Assembly (NCBI GenBank): GCA_023409955.1
Contig: JAEYQQ010000189.1
Location: 1-21,218 of the forward strand
Direction: 5' to 3'
DNA length: 21,218 bases
Origin: Bacillota bacterium
Lineage (GTDB): Bacteria > Bacillota > Clostridia > Christensenellales > Aristaeellaceae
Shown here: piece by piece, positions 7,312-15,104 of the stretch
Layout: each line of letters opens with the position of its first letter
How positions within the stretch are numbered: position 1 is the first letter of the stretch
Made by a program: the position numbers and the translations under genes
Notes under the pieces: model-generated
Told to the model about the DNA's origin: nothing
Database searches by the model: none
What the model saw: only the letters and a program-made list of their open reading frames with translations

Positions 7312-7851
7312 CTATTGCTCTTTCGCCTCATTTTGTGTCTGAGCCTTGTCCTTCCTGGGTTCGGCTTTAACGTTAGGCGGCTGTTCCTGAGACAGCTTTT
7401 TGATGCACAGGCTGCGGTAAGCTGCAGCTTCTATGGCATACTGCATGGCCGTAGATTCAAATGACCGCTCATATAACGCCCGAAATACACTTTCCTGAGA
7501 GCTGCAAAAGGCCGCATACAACTGCTGGGTGTCATCCCCAGCCGGCGGTGTCAAAAGCTGTTTGAGCTCCTCTAGCGAAGCTACCTGCTTCAAAGTACAA
7601 AGCATCAGCAATTGCGCTAGCTGCTCTCTGTCATATTTTTTTCCTACTGGCCGTTTTACCAGACCGCTTTTGACATAATTGTTAATCATGGACGGCGTCA
7701 GTATGCTGCCCATTTTGGGGTACAGCGCCTTAAACTGCCGCTCCATGTAGGTAATCACCTGATCCATATAAAGTCCCAGGTCCGGCAGCTGGTCCCAGGG
7801 TGGCGGTGTATAGGAAGGCTCTCCTTTTACCGAAGCCTTTTGCGCTTGCAT
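7312..7851 (-). CDS. DUF1836 protein, likely MerR-like helix-turn-helix DNA-binding protein
   Basis: About 179 residues, soluble. The N-terminal half matches the DUF1836 pattern. A stretch around TPSMINNYVKSGLVKRP, followed by GKKYDREQLAQLLMLCTLKQV, resembles a winged helix-turn-helix of the MerR kind. The C-terminus is a Lys/Glu/Gln-rich tail with little structure. DUF1836 proteins are uncharacterised; a transcription-regulator role is inferred from this fold and from the palindrome in the divergent promoter region. The ATG at 7851 has AAGGAA 7 nt upstream, so the longer frame to 7932 is rejected because it runs into the promoter. It precedes rlmD and is divergent from the SGNH hydrolase gene at 8000. 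Confidence 0.8.
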   Translation of the reverse strand: MQAQKASVKGEPSYTPPPWDQLPDLGLYMDQVITYMERQFKALYPKMGSILTPSMINNYVKSGLVKRPVGKKYDREQLAQLLMLCTLKQVASLEELKQLLTPPAGDDTQQLYAAFCSSQESVFRALYERSFESTAMQYAIEAAAYRSLCIKKLSQEQPPNVKAEPRKDKAQTQNEAKEQ

Positions 7852-7932
7852 AAAACAATTCCTTTCCGAACCAAGATAGCAACATACTAACACAGCATTG
7901 CCAATTCTACAATCCCGGACAAAATAAACCAC

Positions 7933-7961
7933 TTGACATCGTTTATAAAAAGTTTTAATCT
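7933..7961 (+). promoter_or_regulatory. Promoter of the SGNH hydrolase gene
   Basis: TTGACA (7933-7938) is a perfect -35. With a 17-nt spacer the -10 is TAATCT (7956-7961), which keeps only the key first two and last bases of the consensus. The weak -10 lies inside the left arm of the palindrome at 7957-7979, fitting a regulated promoter. Confidence 0.55.
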
Positions 7962-7969
7962 AGTATCAA
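7942..7969 (-). promoter_or_regulatory. Promoter of the DUF1836-rlmD operon
   Basis: On the minus strand TTGATA (7964-7969), 16 nt and TATAAA (7942-7947), each one base from consensus. Its -35 falls inside the palindrome at 7957-7979. The leader to the ATG at 7851 would be about 85 nt. Confidence 0.55.
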
Positions 7970-7979
7970 ATACTAGATT
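7957..7979. promoter_or_regulatory. Perfect 10-bp inverted repeat, probable operator
   Basis: AATCTAGTAT, a 3-nt centre CAA, then ATACTAGATT: a perfect palindrome of 23 bp. It covers the -10 of the rightward promoter and the -35 of the leftward one, so one bound dimer could control both transcription units. The obvious candidate binder is the DUF1836 protein encoded next to it, but this is inference. Confidence 0.7.
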
Positions 7980-7999
7980 TCGAGAGCGAGGAAACAGCT

Positions 8000-8776
8000 A
8001 TGGCAATGCGCCCCATTCACCTTTTCGGAGATTCCATCGGCAAAGGCATTTTGTTTGACGAGAGCCGGGGGCGCTACGCCATCGCCCGGGAGCGCTGCGA
8101 AACGCTGCTTCAGGAGGTGTTGCAAGTACCTATGGAAAACCATGCCCGGATGGGAGCAACCGTGGAGGAAGGGTTTTCAGACTTCTTAGGCAGCGGTGAT
8201 CTTAGTGGTACCATCGTCGCCATTGAATACGGCGGAAACGACTGTGACCTGCGCTGGGATGAGGTAGCCCAAAACCCTAGTGCACAGCATGAGGCAAAGG
8301 TTCCGCTGGCTCAATTTCGCCGGATCCTCACCGAATTTGTCAAGCAGGTCCGCCTACGCCATGCCAGACCGCTTCTGGTGACCCCGCCCCCCCTGCATGC
8401 CCAGCGCTTTTTCAATTGGGTCACCAAAGGGCTCGATGCGGATGCTGTACTCCGGTTCCTGATGGATGTGCAAAACATTTACCGCTGGCAGGAGCGGTAT
8501 GCCATCGCTGTGCGGGATGTAGCACTTGAAACCGGCTGCGATATCTTTGACCTTCGGGATGCTTTTCTTGCCCACCGGGATATGGCGGATTACATGAGCC
8601 TGGACGGCATGCACCCCAACACCAAAGGCCACGCATTGATAGCGGAAGCATTGCTTCGCCAGGACAAGCTTTACTTAAAAAATGCAGCCTCTGGCCTTTC
8701 GTGGGTTTCAAAAAAGCCAACCCCGCAAACATATCATATCCGCCGGCAGCTGACAGTGAGCAGCATACAGTCATAA
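8000..8776 (+). CDS. SGNH/GDSL family hydrolase (esterase or lipase-like), cytoplasmic
   Basis: 258 residues. All SGNH blocks are visible: FGDSIGKG (S12), G52 in ARMGATVEEG, GGND (N80) and DGMHPNTKGH (D202, H205). The family cleaves ester bonds in lipids, acylated sugars or peptidoglycan. There is no signal peptide, so a cytoplasmic acyl substrate such as an acetylated sugar is more likely than a secreted lipase role; the actual substrate cannot be read. The ATG at 8000 has GAGG 8 nt upstream; a second ATG two codons later is possible. It is a single-gene unit divergent from DUF1836-rlmD under the shared palindrome, and it ends at the bidirectional terminator at 8804-8849, convergent with the glycan operon. 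Confidence 0.88.
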   Translation: MAMRPIHLFGDSIGKGILFDESRGRYAIARERCETLLQEVLQVPMENHARMGATVEEGFSDFLGSGDLSGTIVAIEYGGNDCDLRWDEVAQNPSAQHEAKVPLAQFRRILTEFVKQVRLRHARPLLVTPPPLHAQRFFNWVTKGLDADAVLRFLMDVQNIYRWQERYAIAVRDVALETGCDIFDLRDAFLAHRDMADYMSLDGMHPNTKGHALIAEALLRQDKLYLKNAASGLSWVSKKPTPQTYHIRRQLTVSSIQS

Positions 8777-8803
8777 ACATTATTTGAATCCGGATAATAA
8801 AAT

Positions 8804-8849
8804 AAACCTTCCGATAGGCGCTGCAACAGCACGTCTTCGGAAGGTTTTT
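8804..8849. terminator. Bidirectional terminator between convergent genes
   Basis: AAACCTTCCGA (8804-8814) pairs with TCGGAAGGTTT (8837-8847), an 11-bp perfect stem. The 22-nt loop contains GCTG/CAGC. The plus side has TTTTT and the minus side TTTATTTTATT, so it can end both the SGNH hydrolase transcript and the five-gene sugar operon. Confidence 0.9.
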
Positions 8850-8863
8850 GTTGCTATGCAACA

Positions 8864-10747
8864 TTATTGAACAATAATCTCCGCAGCCTGCGCACCGGCG
8901 GCTCCAGTGTTTTTTACAAAAACCAACTTTATTGCCAGCAGGCTTTGGGGGGGCAGCGCTATCATAACGCTGTTCCCGGTTGAAGGATCAAAAGTATAAT
9001 CTGCTAAGGGAACCAGTTGAGCAAAATTACTTCCGTCAACGCTTCCCATCACCGAAAACGTCTGGATCCGCTTGCCCCAAACTATGGCAGGGTTCAGGCG
9101 AAACGTAAGGCTTTGGGGAATCATTTCTGCTGCAAAAAACAGAGTCAATTCATCCATGCCATATCCTGAGCCTTCCCAGTAAGAATTCAAGTTTTTGTCC
9201 ACGGCATTTGGCGCCGCATATGATTGGGTCTGCCCGCTGGCTATGGCAGTAAGTGAAACGCCTTTTTCCACTGCAGAAGGTGTTACCTTATCCTTATCGG
9301 TATGCAGGTATCCGGGATAATTGGCAATTACACTGCTTTTTGCTGCCTCCACCCTGATATTATCGCCTATCCTGTTGTTCTTGTTCAAAACCATGTCATC
9401 AAGAGAGGTGATTCGTTTTCCAAGGATCTCTATATCTTTAAAAAGCACGTTATCAATGGTGTGCTCCTTATTGAAAGCAAAAATGCGGATGGATGCCTCC
9501 TTGCCGCTGAGTACCTTGATACCGTTAAACACGACACCCCGGATATTGCCCCGCTCGTTTGTTTTGGACCACTGGGATTTGGTGGTGGTAAGCTCGATTA
9601 GAAGCCTGGCACCGTCACCATTGCCCATTTGGGCATCCTCCACCAAGATGTTTTCAAAACGAACGTTTTGAATCAACGCATTGTCTCCATTATGAACAGA
9701 CATCACCGACCTGTGGAAGCTATGAAGTACAGTAATGTTTCGGAAGGTGATATCCTCCATCACCTGTGCCCTGGTCTCGTAACCTACCTCGCAGGATTGG
9801 GCGAAGTCGGTCCACAGCACACAATTTTCAAATAGTATATTTTTTACGTCACCATCATAGCCCTTGACCACCAGGTTGTCATCCCACCCTCTAACAAAGC
9901 AACCCCGGGCAACAACATTCCGACAGGACTGGGTGGTGATACCGTCAGAATTGGATCGCGCCGCCACAATGTTGATGTTCTTCACCAAGACGGTATCACA
10001 TTTGTACAGGTTTACCGTCCAGGCGGCAGGGTCTAAAATGGTAATTCCCTCAATGACAATATTCTTGCTTTCCGTAAAGTTAATGGGCACAATGGTATCT
10101 TCCCACCGGTCATATCTGCTTCCGTCAATGATTCCCCGGCCCATGATCCGTACATTTTCTACCTTTCCAGCCTGTATATATCCCTGCAGCACTGCACCAC
10201 CGGCTAAGTAGATAGTCTGACCGCTCTTGGGCGTAATCAGACCAACCTCATACAGGCCAGGGCCAAAGTACAGCACATCCGGATCATTTTTATCTGGCAC
10301 ATCCGTTTCTAGCGCTGAGGCAAACAAATGTAAAGCACCTTTAACCTGCCCGTTGTATTCCACCGTCACAGGCGCTGGTTTATATAAAACAAAGCTGAGG
10401 GTGTCTCCTTTGATGCTTGGGGTGATGCCCAAGGACAGAGGCCGTATGGTTACTGACTCCAGCGCCACACCTGGAAATTGCACCATGACGGATACTGGGC
10501 CGCCCATGGAGAAAAGCGCCACTGGCGTTGAGCTCAGCATGGGGCGGGTGGTCCAGGACCTTTGGTGGTTTACTGCCGTATCAATCACAGACAAAGACTG
10601 CCCCTCAACCCACACCTTGCAGCTTTCGCTGGGTTTAATGTTTCCTGGCTGGTTGTAGAGCGTCACAGAATAAACCTTCTGGGCAAAGGAAGGTGACGTG
10701 GCTGCTAAGAGAACTAAAAACATCAGCAAAGCAATAAGCCTTTTCAA
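8864..10747 (-). CDS. Secreted GH28-like beta-helix glycosidase with C-terminal discoidin (F5/8 type C-like) domain
   Basis: About 627 residues. Start: TTG at 10745-10747, 8 nt after AGGAGG; the GTG at 10756 overlaps that site and cannot be used. Signal peptide 1-23 (KRLIALLMFLVLLAATS ... SFAQ). Residues about 155-190 have the YFGPGLYEVG ... QTIYLAGGAVLQG entry strand of the GH28/GH49 clan. A right-handed beta-helix follows. Catalytic-type acids are D268 (NSDGI) and D289-D290 (WDDN), spaced 21 and 22 residues apart as in GH28 polygalacturonases. The GH28 GHG and RxK motifs are not seen; GYETR and RIF occur instead, so galacturonan is an unlikely substrate. Residues about 497-627 look like a discoidin/CBM32-type sugar-binding module. 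Last gene of the operon, 43 nt after the GH65 gene. Extracellular glycan cleavage is likely; the linkage is unknown. Confidence 0.8.
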   Translation of the reverse strand: MKRLIALLMFLVLLAATSPSFAQKVYSVTLYNQPGNIKPSESCKVWVEGQSLSVIDTAVNHQRSWTTRPMLSSTPVALFSMGGPVSVMVQFPGVALESVTIRPLSLGITPSIKGDTLSFVLYKPAPVTVEYNGQVKGALHLFASALETDVPDKNDPDVLYFGPGLYEVGLITPKSGQTIYLAGGAVLQGYIQAGKVENVRIMGRGIIDGSRYDRWEDTIVPINFTESKNIVIEGITILDPAAWTVNLYKCDTVLVKNINIVAARSNSDGITTQSCRNVVARGCFVRGWDDNLVVKGYDGDVKNILFENCVLWTDFAQSCEVGYETRAQVMEDITFRNITVLHSFHRSVMSVHNGDNALIQNVRFENILVEDAQMGNGDGARLLIELTTTKSQWSKTNERGNIRGVVFNGIKVLSGKEASIRIFAFNKEHTIDNVLFKDIEILGKRITSLDDMVLNKNNRIGDNIRVEAAKSSVIANYPGYLHTDKDKVTPSAVEKGVSLTAIASGQTQSYAAPNAVDKNLNSYWEGSGYGMDELTLFFAAEMIPQSLTFRLNPAIVWGKRIQTFSVMGSVDGSNFAQLVPLADYTFDPSTGNSVMIALPPQSLLAIKLVFVKNTGAAGAQAAEIIVQ

Positions 10748-10790
10748 GCCAAACACCTCCTCAAATACTTTTAAGTGTTTAGGACGCTTC

Positions 10791-13106
10791 TCAGACTGCC
10801 GCTTCCCGGCAATCTTCCGGCATAGGCAGGGTTACTGTTTTTTTGCTGACAACTATTTCTCTGCCGTAAATCGTAAGAAGGGTCGGGCTTCCCTTAATCA
10901 AGGAGAGAGCAGCAGTATCTTGGGTGATGTCAACCTTAATGGTACTTGCACCCATTGTAAAACTGAAATGATATCTCTCCCAGGCAGCAGGGATGGATGG
11001 ATTAAGTATTGGCACAGGGCCATCGGTGCGCAAGCCGCCAAAGCCAAACACAATGGTCACATAGGCAGCGGCAATACTGGTCAAGTGCAGCCCTTCGCCA
11101 GTATTACAGTTGTAATTGTCTAGGTCTAACCTTGCAGCAAAGCCAAAGAAGTTGAAAGCCTCCCTATGGCGCTTGAGTTCGCTGGCAAAAATGGAATGAA
11201 TGGAAGGGGACAGAGAGCTTTCATGTATGCAGCGGGTCTCGTAGTAATCATAATTGGCTTCCTTTTCAGCAAGGGTGTAATCACCCGGATACAGAAACAT
11301 GGCCATCAGCACATCCGGCTGTTTGATCATATCGGTGCGGTAAATACGGTCATAACTCCAATGCTGATAAAGTGGAAAATCAGATAGGGGAATGCTGTCA
11401 ATATCCAAGTGTGGTAAAGAGAAATATCCCTCATGCTGCTCGTACACCAAATTCTCATTCTGGATAAGGCGCATCGCCTTGGCGCAAGCAAACCAATCCG
11501 CCCGCTCTTCTTCAGAAATAGATAGCTTTTCAACAAGGGCCGCAAAGGCATCCGGCGCTTCCCTTTCCATACGTGACAAGACTTCAAGTGAGAATTCCAG
11601 CGTTTTTTTACCCATGAGGTTGGTATAGTAGTTGTTATTTACCATCATGTGAAACTCATCCGGCCCCATGACGCCATAATAGCCATAGGCGCTGCGGTCC
11701 TGGTTCCAATCCCCCCGGGAGGCGCAGTACCGGCTGATTTCCACCAGCATCTCTATCCCTTCGCCAAACAAAAATTCATCGTCATGGGATAGGTGGTGGT
11801 AATTCCATACCGCATAGGCTACGGCAGTACTGGGCTGCATTTGCAGGCTGGCATGCTGCCATAGGGTACAGGCTTCCTTGCCGTTGAGTGTGGCAATGGG
11901 GTAGCATGCACCCTTGCAGTCCAGTTGCTTTGACCGCTCCCTGGCCTGAGGCAGGGTATGGTACCGATACAAAAGCAGGTTCCGTGCTGCCTGCATATCA
12001 TTGAGCAGGTAATACGGCAGGCAATAGGTTTCCGTATCCCAAAAGGCATGGCCGTTATACGCCTCGCCAGTTAAGCCCTTTGCACCGATATTGTTGCGAC
12101 CGTCAAAGCCTCGATAGGTTTGATGCAGCTGGAAAATGCAGTAGCGTATGCCCTGCTGGCCCAACTCATCCCCATCGATCTGCACATCGGCAGTGCGCCA
12201 TACATCAGCATAGTGGGCTGAATTGGTACTATACAGCGTATTGAAACGTATTGCTGCCTTAGCCTCTATCATTGCTTTTTGCAAAAGGTCCTGTTGGCTA
12301 TCTTCTGCAATACTATCACGCAATGTATCAACCCATATATGCTTTTCATACACCGCTGGCTTTCCTGATATAAGGGTATCGTTCACTTCAAACCCGGAGA
12401 ACAACTCTTTTTTAACAGGCACGGCCTTCGCCTCATCAGGTAGTGTCAGTGCAAGGCCATACAGCGCCTTTTGTTCTGTAGTCTTCGTTTCAAACAAATG
12501 GGCGGCACATGTCCCATCCAATAATTCACCCCTGTCCTGCCAATCGCAGCGACCGGTGCTTTGATGGATCACATGGCCGTTGACACCCAGTACAAGGTTT
12601 ACATTTACAGGAGTATCCAAGGCTTCAAGGGTGATACGCTGGCCAGCACGGCGCGGGTCCTCCATGCCCAGCAAGCGTTCAAACAACACAGATACCCGGC
12701 TTCCCCCGGGCAGCTTCCATACAAAGCTGCGGGCTAAAAGCCCGGATTTAAAATCCAGCACCCGTTCAAAATCCGATATGGCACAACTGCCAAGATCCAA
12801 CTGGTGGCCATCTGCGGTGATGGTGCAATACAAAAAATCCGGGGCACAGACCATATAATGGGTTTGCTTTACAATCCCCTTATATCCGCAAGGGGTATTC
12901 TCACCGTCCAGCTCATAAATCCCTCCCAGATAGCTGCCAAGAAGGGTAGGAACTTCACCGCCCTCCTCAAAATACCCTCTGATACCCATGTGCTCGTTGG
13001 CCAGGGAGAAAACGGACTCACTGACCCGGCTGTGACTCGGATCAAAGCCCTTTTCCACCACTTTCCAGGGATGACACTGAAAATAAACATCTGCGCTCTT
13101 TTCCAT
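10791..13106 (-). CDS. GH65 family disaccharide phosphorylase (maltose/kojibiose phosphorylase-like)
   Basis: About 771 residues, normal for the family. GH65 phosphorylases split alpha-glucosides with inorganic phosphate to beta-glucose 1-phosphate and the acceptor, in the cytoplasm. An N-terminal beta-sandwich (about 5-270) and linker helices lead to the (alpha/alpha)6 barrel with GAKGLTGEAYNGHAFWDTE, the general acid E484 in GPDEFH, KQPD, and the phosphate-site motif HESSLS (from 628). A small C-terminal beta domain ends the protein. Known acceptors in GH65 include glucose (maltose, kojibiose, nigerose, trehalose), glycerol and rhamnose; the specificity loop (about 406-430, with CTLWQHASLQ) does not let me choose. 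The ATG at 13106 has AAGGA 8 nt upstream, whereas the ATG at 13115 overlaps it. No signal peptide. It lies between the importer genes and the secreted beta-helix gene. No beta-phosphoglucomutase gene is present. Confidence 0.9.
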   Translation of the reverse strand: MEKSADVYFQCHPWKVVEKGFDPSHSRVSESVFSLANEHMGIRGYFEEGGEVPTLLGSYLGGIYELDGENTPCGYKGIVKQTHYMVCAPDFLYCTITADGHQLDLGSCAISDFERVLDFKSGLLARSFVWKLPGGSRVSVLFERLLGMEDPRRAGQRITLEALDTPVNVNLVLGVNGHVIHQSTGRCDWQDRGELLDGTCAAHLFETKTTEQKALYGLALTLPDEAKAVPVKKELFSGFEVNDTLISGKPAVYEKHIWVDTLRDSIAEDSQQDLLQKAMIEAKAAIRFNTLYSTNSAHYADVWRTADVQIDGDELGQQGIRYCIFQLHQTYRGFDGRNNIGAKGLTGEAYNGHAFWDTETYCLPYYLLNDMQAARNLLLYRYHTLPQARERSKQLDCKGACYPIATLNGKEACTLWQHASLQMQPSTAVAYAVWNYHHLSHDDEFLFGEGIEMLVEISRYCASRGDWNQDRSAYGYYGVMGPDEFHMMVNNNYYTNLMGKKTLEFSLEVLSRMEREAPDAFAALVEKLSISEEERADWFACAKAMRLIQNENLVYEQHEGYFSLPHLDIDSIPLSDFPLYQHWSYDRIYRTDMIKQPDVLMAMFLYPGDYTLAEKEANYDYYETRCIHESSLSPSIHSIFASELKRHREAFNFFGFAARLDLDNYNCNTGEGLHLTSIAAAYVTIVFGFGGLRTDGPVPILNPSIPAAWERYHFSFTMGASTIKVDITQDTAALSLIKGSPTLLTIYGREIVVSKKTVTLPMPEDCREAAV

Positions 13107-13131
13107 GGTATCCATCCTTTAATACAGATAA

Positions 13132-14034
13132 TCAGCCCTTAATGCCAACAGAAATCACATTTTGGGTAAGCTTGCGCTGGAAAATAACAAATAGAAGGAT
13201 CGGCGGAATAATTGCAAATACGATGGCCCGGATCACATCCATATCATTGACCCGATCAGAGGTACGGTACGTAAACAGCCGAACCATCACCGTTTCCAAG
13301 GGGGTGTTGCCAAGCACCAGATAGGGAAGCAGGAAATCAGACCAAGCAGCATTGACCGCATAGATCACAATGACAATGTTGATGGGCATACTCAGCGGTA
13401 TCACAATCCGATAAAACAGGCTCAGATCATTACACCCATCCAAGCGCGCTGCTTCAATCAGGGACGACGGCATGGAATCATAGAAATTCTTGAACAGAAC
13501 AACATAAAATGCGTTTGCTCCTATAGCAAGCCATAAGGGCAGAAACGAACCAATCATGCCCATGTTGGTGATGTTCATGAACAGGGGAACCAGACTTGTG
13601 GTGGCAGGAAGCATTAGGCTTCCCATAATCATCCCGTACACAACCTTGTGCCCCCAAGGCTTTAAGTAGGAAATTACATAGGCAATCAAGCCATTGAACA
13701 CGATCACACTTACCGTACTGCCTAGCACCACCCAGAAGCTATTTACATAAAAGCGGTAGAATCTCATTTCCTTCCAGGTTTGAAGATATCCCTCCAAGCT
13801 AAATGACACCGGCAGGAACTGAGGGCGATATCGGTTATCCAATCCCTTAACACCTCGGATAAACTCTTTGTTCTCCTTAAAGCCAGCCAGTGCTACCCAT
13901 ATAATAGGCAGCACGCAAATAACAAGGGCCACAACACATGTTAAAACCATGGCTGTATATCCGATTTGCACAGTCGGTTTTCTCAGGTCATACCCCCTTA
14001 TTGAGCCATCCGTTTTGGATAAAAACCTATTCAT
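13132..14034 (-). CDS. Carbohydrate ABC transporter permease, MalG-type (CUT1)
   Basis: About 300 residues with six predicted membrane helices, the first at about 26-47 (AMVLTCVVALVICVLPIIW). The EAA loop that contacts the ATPase is visible as EAARLDGCNDLSLFYRIVIPL. The C-terminus (FQRKLTQNVISVGIKG) is the usual MalG-type ending. It forms the inner channel with the permease encoded just upstream. The ATG at 14034 has GGGAGG 6 nt before it. A GTG at 14052 overlaps the previous stop but has no spaced ribosome binding site. The 14-nt gap to the previous gene and 25-nt gap to GH65 show one operon. The energising ATPase is not in the window and is probably a shared MsmX-type protein. Confidence 0.92.
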   Translation of the reverse strand: MNRFLSKTDGSIRGYDLRKPTVQIGYTAMVLTCVVALVICVLPIIWVALAGFKENKEFIRGVKGLDNRYRPQFLPVSFSLEGYLQTWKEMRFYRFYVNSFWVVLGSTVSVIVFNGLIAYVISYLKPWGHKVVYGMIMGSLMLPATTSLVPLFMNITNMGMIGSFLPLWLAIGANAFYVVLFKNFYDSMPSSLIEAARLDGCNDLSLFYRIVIPLSMPINIVIVIYAVNAAWSDFLLPYLVLGNTPLETVMVRLFTYRTSDRVNDMDVIRAIVFAIIPPILLFVIFQRKLTQNVISVGIKG

Positions 14035-14048
14035 GCAAATCCCTCCCT

Positions 14049-14957
14049 TCACATATCCTTGGGCTTGTTTAGTTTGTTGTACGCAAGCGTCAATGTGATG
14101 AGCGCAATGGAGATGAGTACCGACACAGCCGTGGCTTTGGCATAATCATACCGCTCAAAGGCGTAGCGAAATACCACTTGCATCAGTGATACCGATGCAT
14201 TGTTGGGTCCACCATTGGTCATCACCAGGGGCTCATACAACACCTGAAAAACGGCAATGACTTGGAGAATTAGCAAGGTTCGGCCCAGGTTGTAAATCTG
14301 GGGGACGGTAATAAAACGGATGCGCTGGCGCACATTGGCGCCGTCGATGATTGCTGCCTCATATAACTCCGGATTAATTCCTTGCAGGCCTGCCAGGTAG
14401 ATCAGGGTGGTAGCCCCCGCTCCCTTCCAGGTCATGGCGATGACAATCACTGGGATGGCCAACGTGGCGTTGCTCAGCCACTCGCCGCCATTGAAGCCAA
14501 TGGCACCAAGTAGCATATTCAGCCCGCCGTTATCACCGCTTTTAAACAAATACCGCCACAAAAATACAGTTGCCAGGCCAGGCACAATATTAGGAAGATA
14601 AACTGCCACACGAAAGAGGCTTTTCCAAAGTACCATCTCCTGTATAAAAACAGCCAAGATGATTGGGATCAGAAATCCGATGATCAATGACCAGAAGGTG
14701 TAGGAAAATGTATTAATCACCGCAGGCCAAAAATCGGGATGGGCCATGATGGCAGCAAAGTTATCAAGCCCAACAAAACGAATGGCGCTAAAGCCCTTTG
14801 TTTCGTACAGGCATAGCTTAAGGCTTTGCATCAGCGGCAGCCATACAAAGAATGCAAAGAGCGCAAGGCTGGGTAGCATAATTCCCCAAGCAATGAGATT
14901 TTTGATAATTTTGGTACGCAAGTGATGAAGAGGCCTGTATGGAGCTGTCGTGATCAT
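14049..14957 (-). CDS. Carbohydrate ABC transporter permease, MalF/UgpA-type (CUT1)
   Basis: About 302 residues, six predicted membrane helices, the first at about 22-45 (LIAWGIMLPSLALFAFFVW). The EAA motif is EAAIIDGANVRQRIRFITVPQI. YLPNIVPGLATVFLWRYLF and TNGGPNNAS are typical of this permease group. It pairs with the MalG-type permease downstream. The ATG at 14957 is chosen because AAGGAG lies 9 nt upstream; the ATG two codons earlier is only 3 nt from it. It is second in the operon, separated from the binding-protein gene by two hairpins (14999-15080), so it is probably made in smaller amount than the binding protein. Confidence 0.92.
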   Translation of the reverse strand: MITTAPYRPLHHLRTKIIKNLIAWGIMLPSLALFAFFVWLPLMQSLKLCLYETKGFSAIRFVGLDNFAAIMAHPDFWPAVINTFSYTFWSLIIGFLIPIILAVFIQEMVLWKSLFRVAVYLPNIVPGLATVFLWRYLFKSGDNGGLNMLLGAIGFNGGEWLSNATLAIPVIVIAMTWKGAGATTLIYLAGLQGINPELYEAAIIDGANVRQRIRFITVPQIYNLGRTLLILQVIAVFQVLYEPLVMTNGGPNNASVSLMQVVFRYAFERYDYAKATAVSVLISIALITLTLAYNKLNKPKDM

Positions 14958-14998
14958 ACACATCTTCTCCTTGATAATGCAATTGGTGGGAAGGGCGC

Positions 14999-15033
14999 TT
15001 GGGAAAAAGCGTAAATAGCGCGCACTTTCCCAA
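14999..15033 (-). terminator. Second intercistronic hairpin, binding protein/permease gap
   Basis: TTGGGAAA (14999-15006) pairs with TTTCCCAA (15026-15033), with a further GCG/CGC inside. No T-run follows on the minus strand. It is more likely an RNA-stabilising or processing structure than a terminator. Confidence 0.45.
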
Positions 15034-15053
15034 ATGTCCCCTAACGAAAACCT

Positions 15054-15080
15054 GGGAGAACCGGCAGGGCCGGCTCTCCC
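15054..15080 (-). terminator. Intercistronic attenuator-like hairpin after the binding-protein gene
   Basis: A 12-bp GC-rich stem (15069-15080 with 15054-15065, one mismatch, 3-nt loop) lies about 25 nt after the stop of the binding-protein gene and is followed on the minus strand by AGGTTTTCGTT. The weak T-run suggests partial termination or protection of the upstream mRNA, the usual way to make more binding protein than permease. Confidence 0.6.
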
Positions 15081-15104
15081 GTCGGAAGAAAAACTTTGCT
15101 GAAT

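Noticed and set aside
8421..8864. Minus-strand open frame opposite the SGNH hydrolase
   Set aside because: Passes through the bidirectional terminator and opposes a well-supported gene.
10748..10756. GTG start for the GH28-like gene
   Set aside because: It overlaps AGGAGG; the TTG 9 nt later has correct spacing and gives a standard signal peptide.
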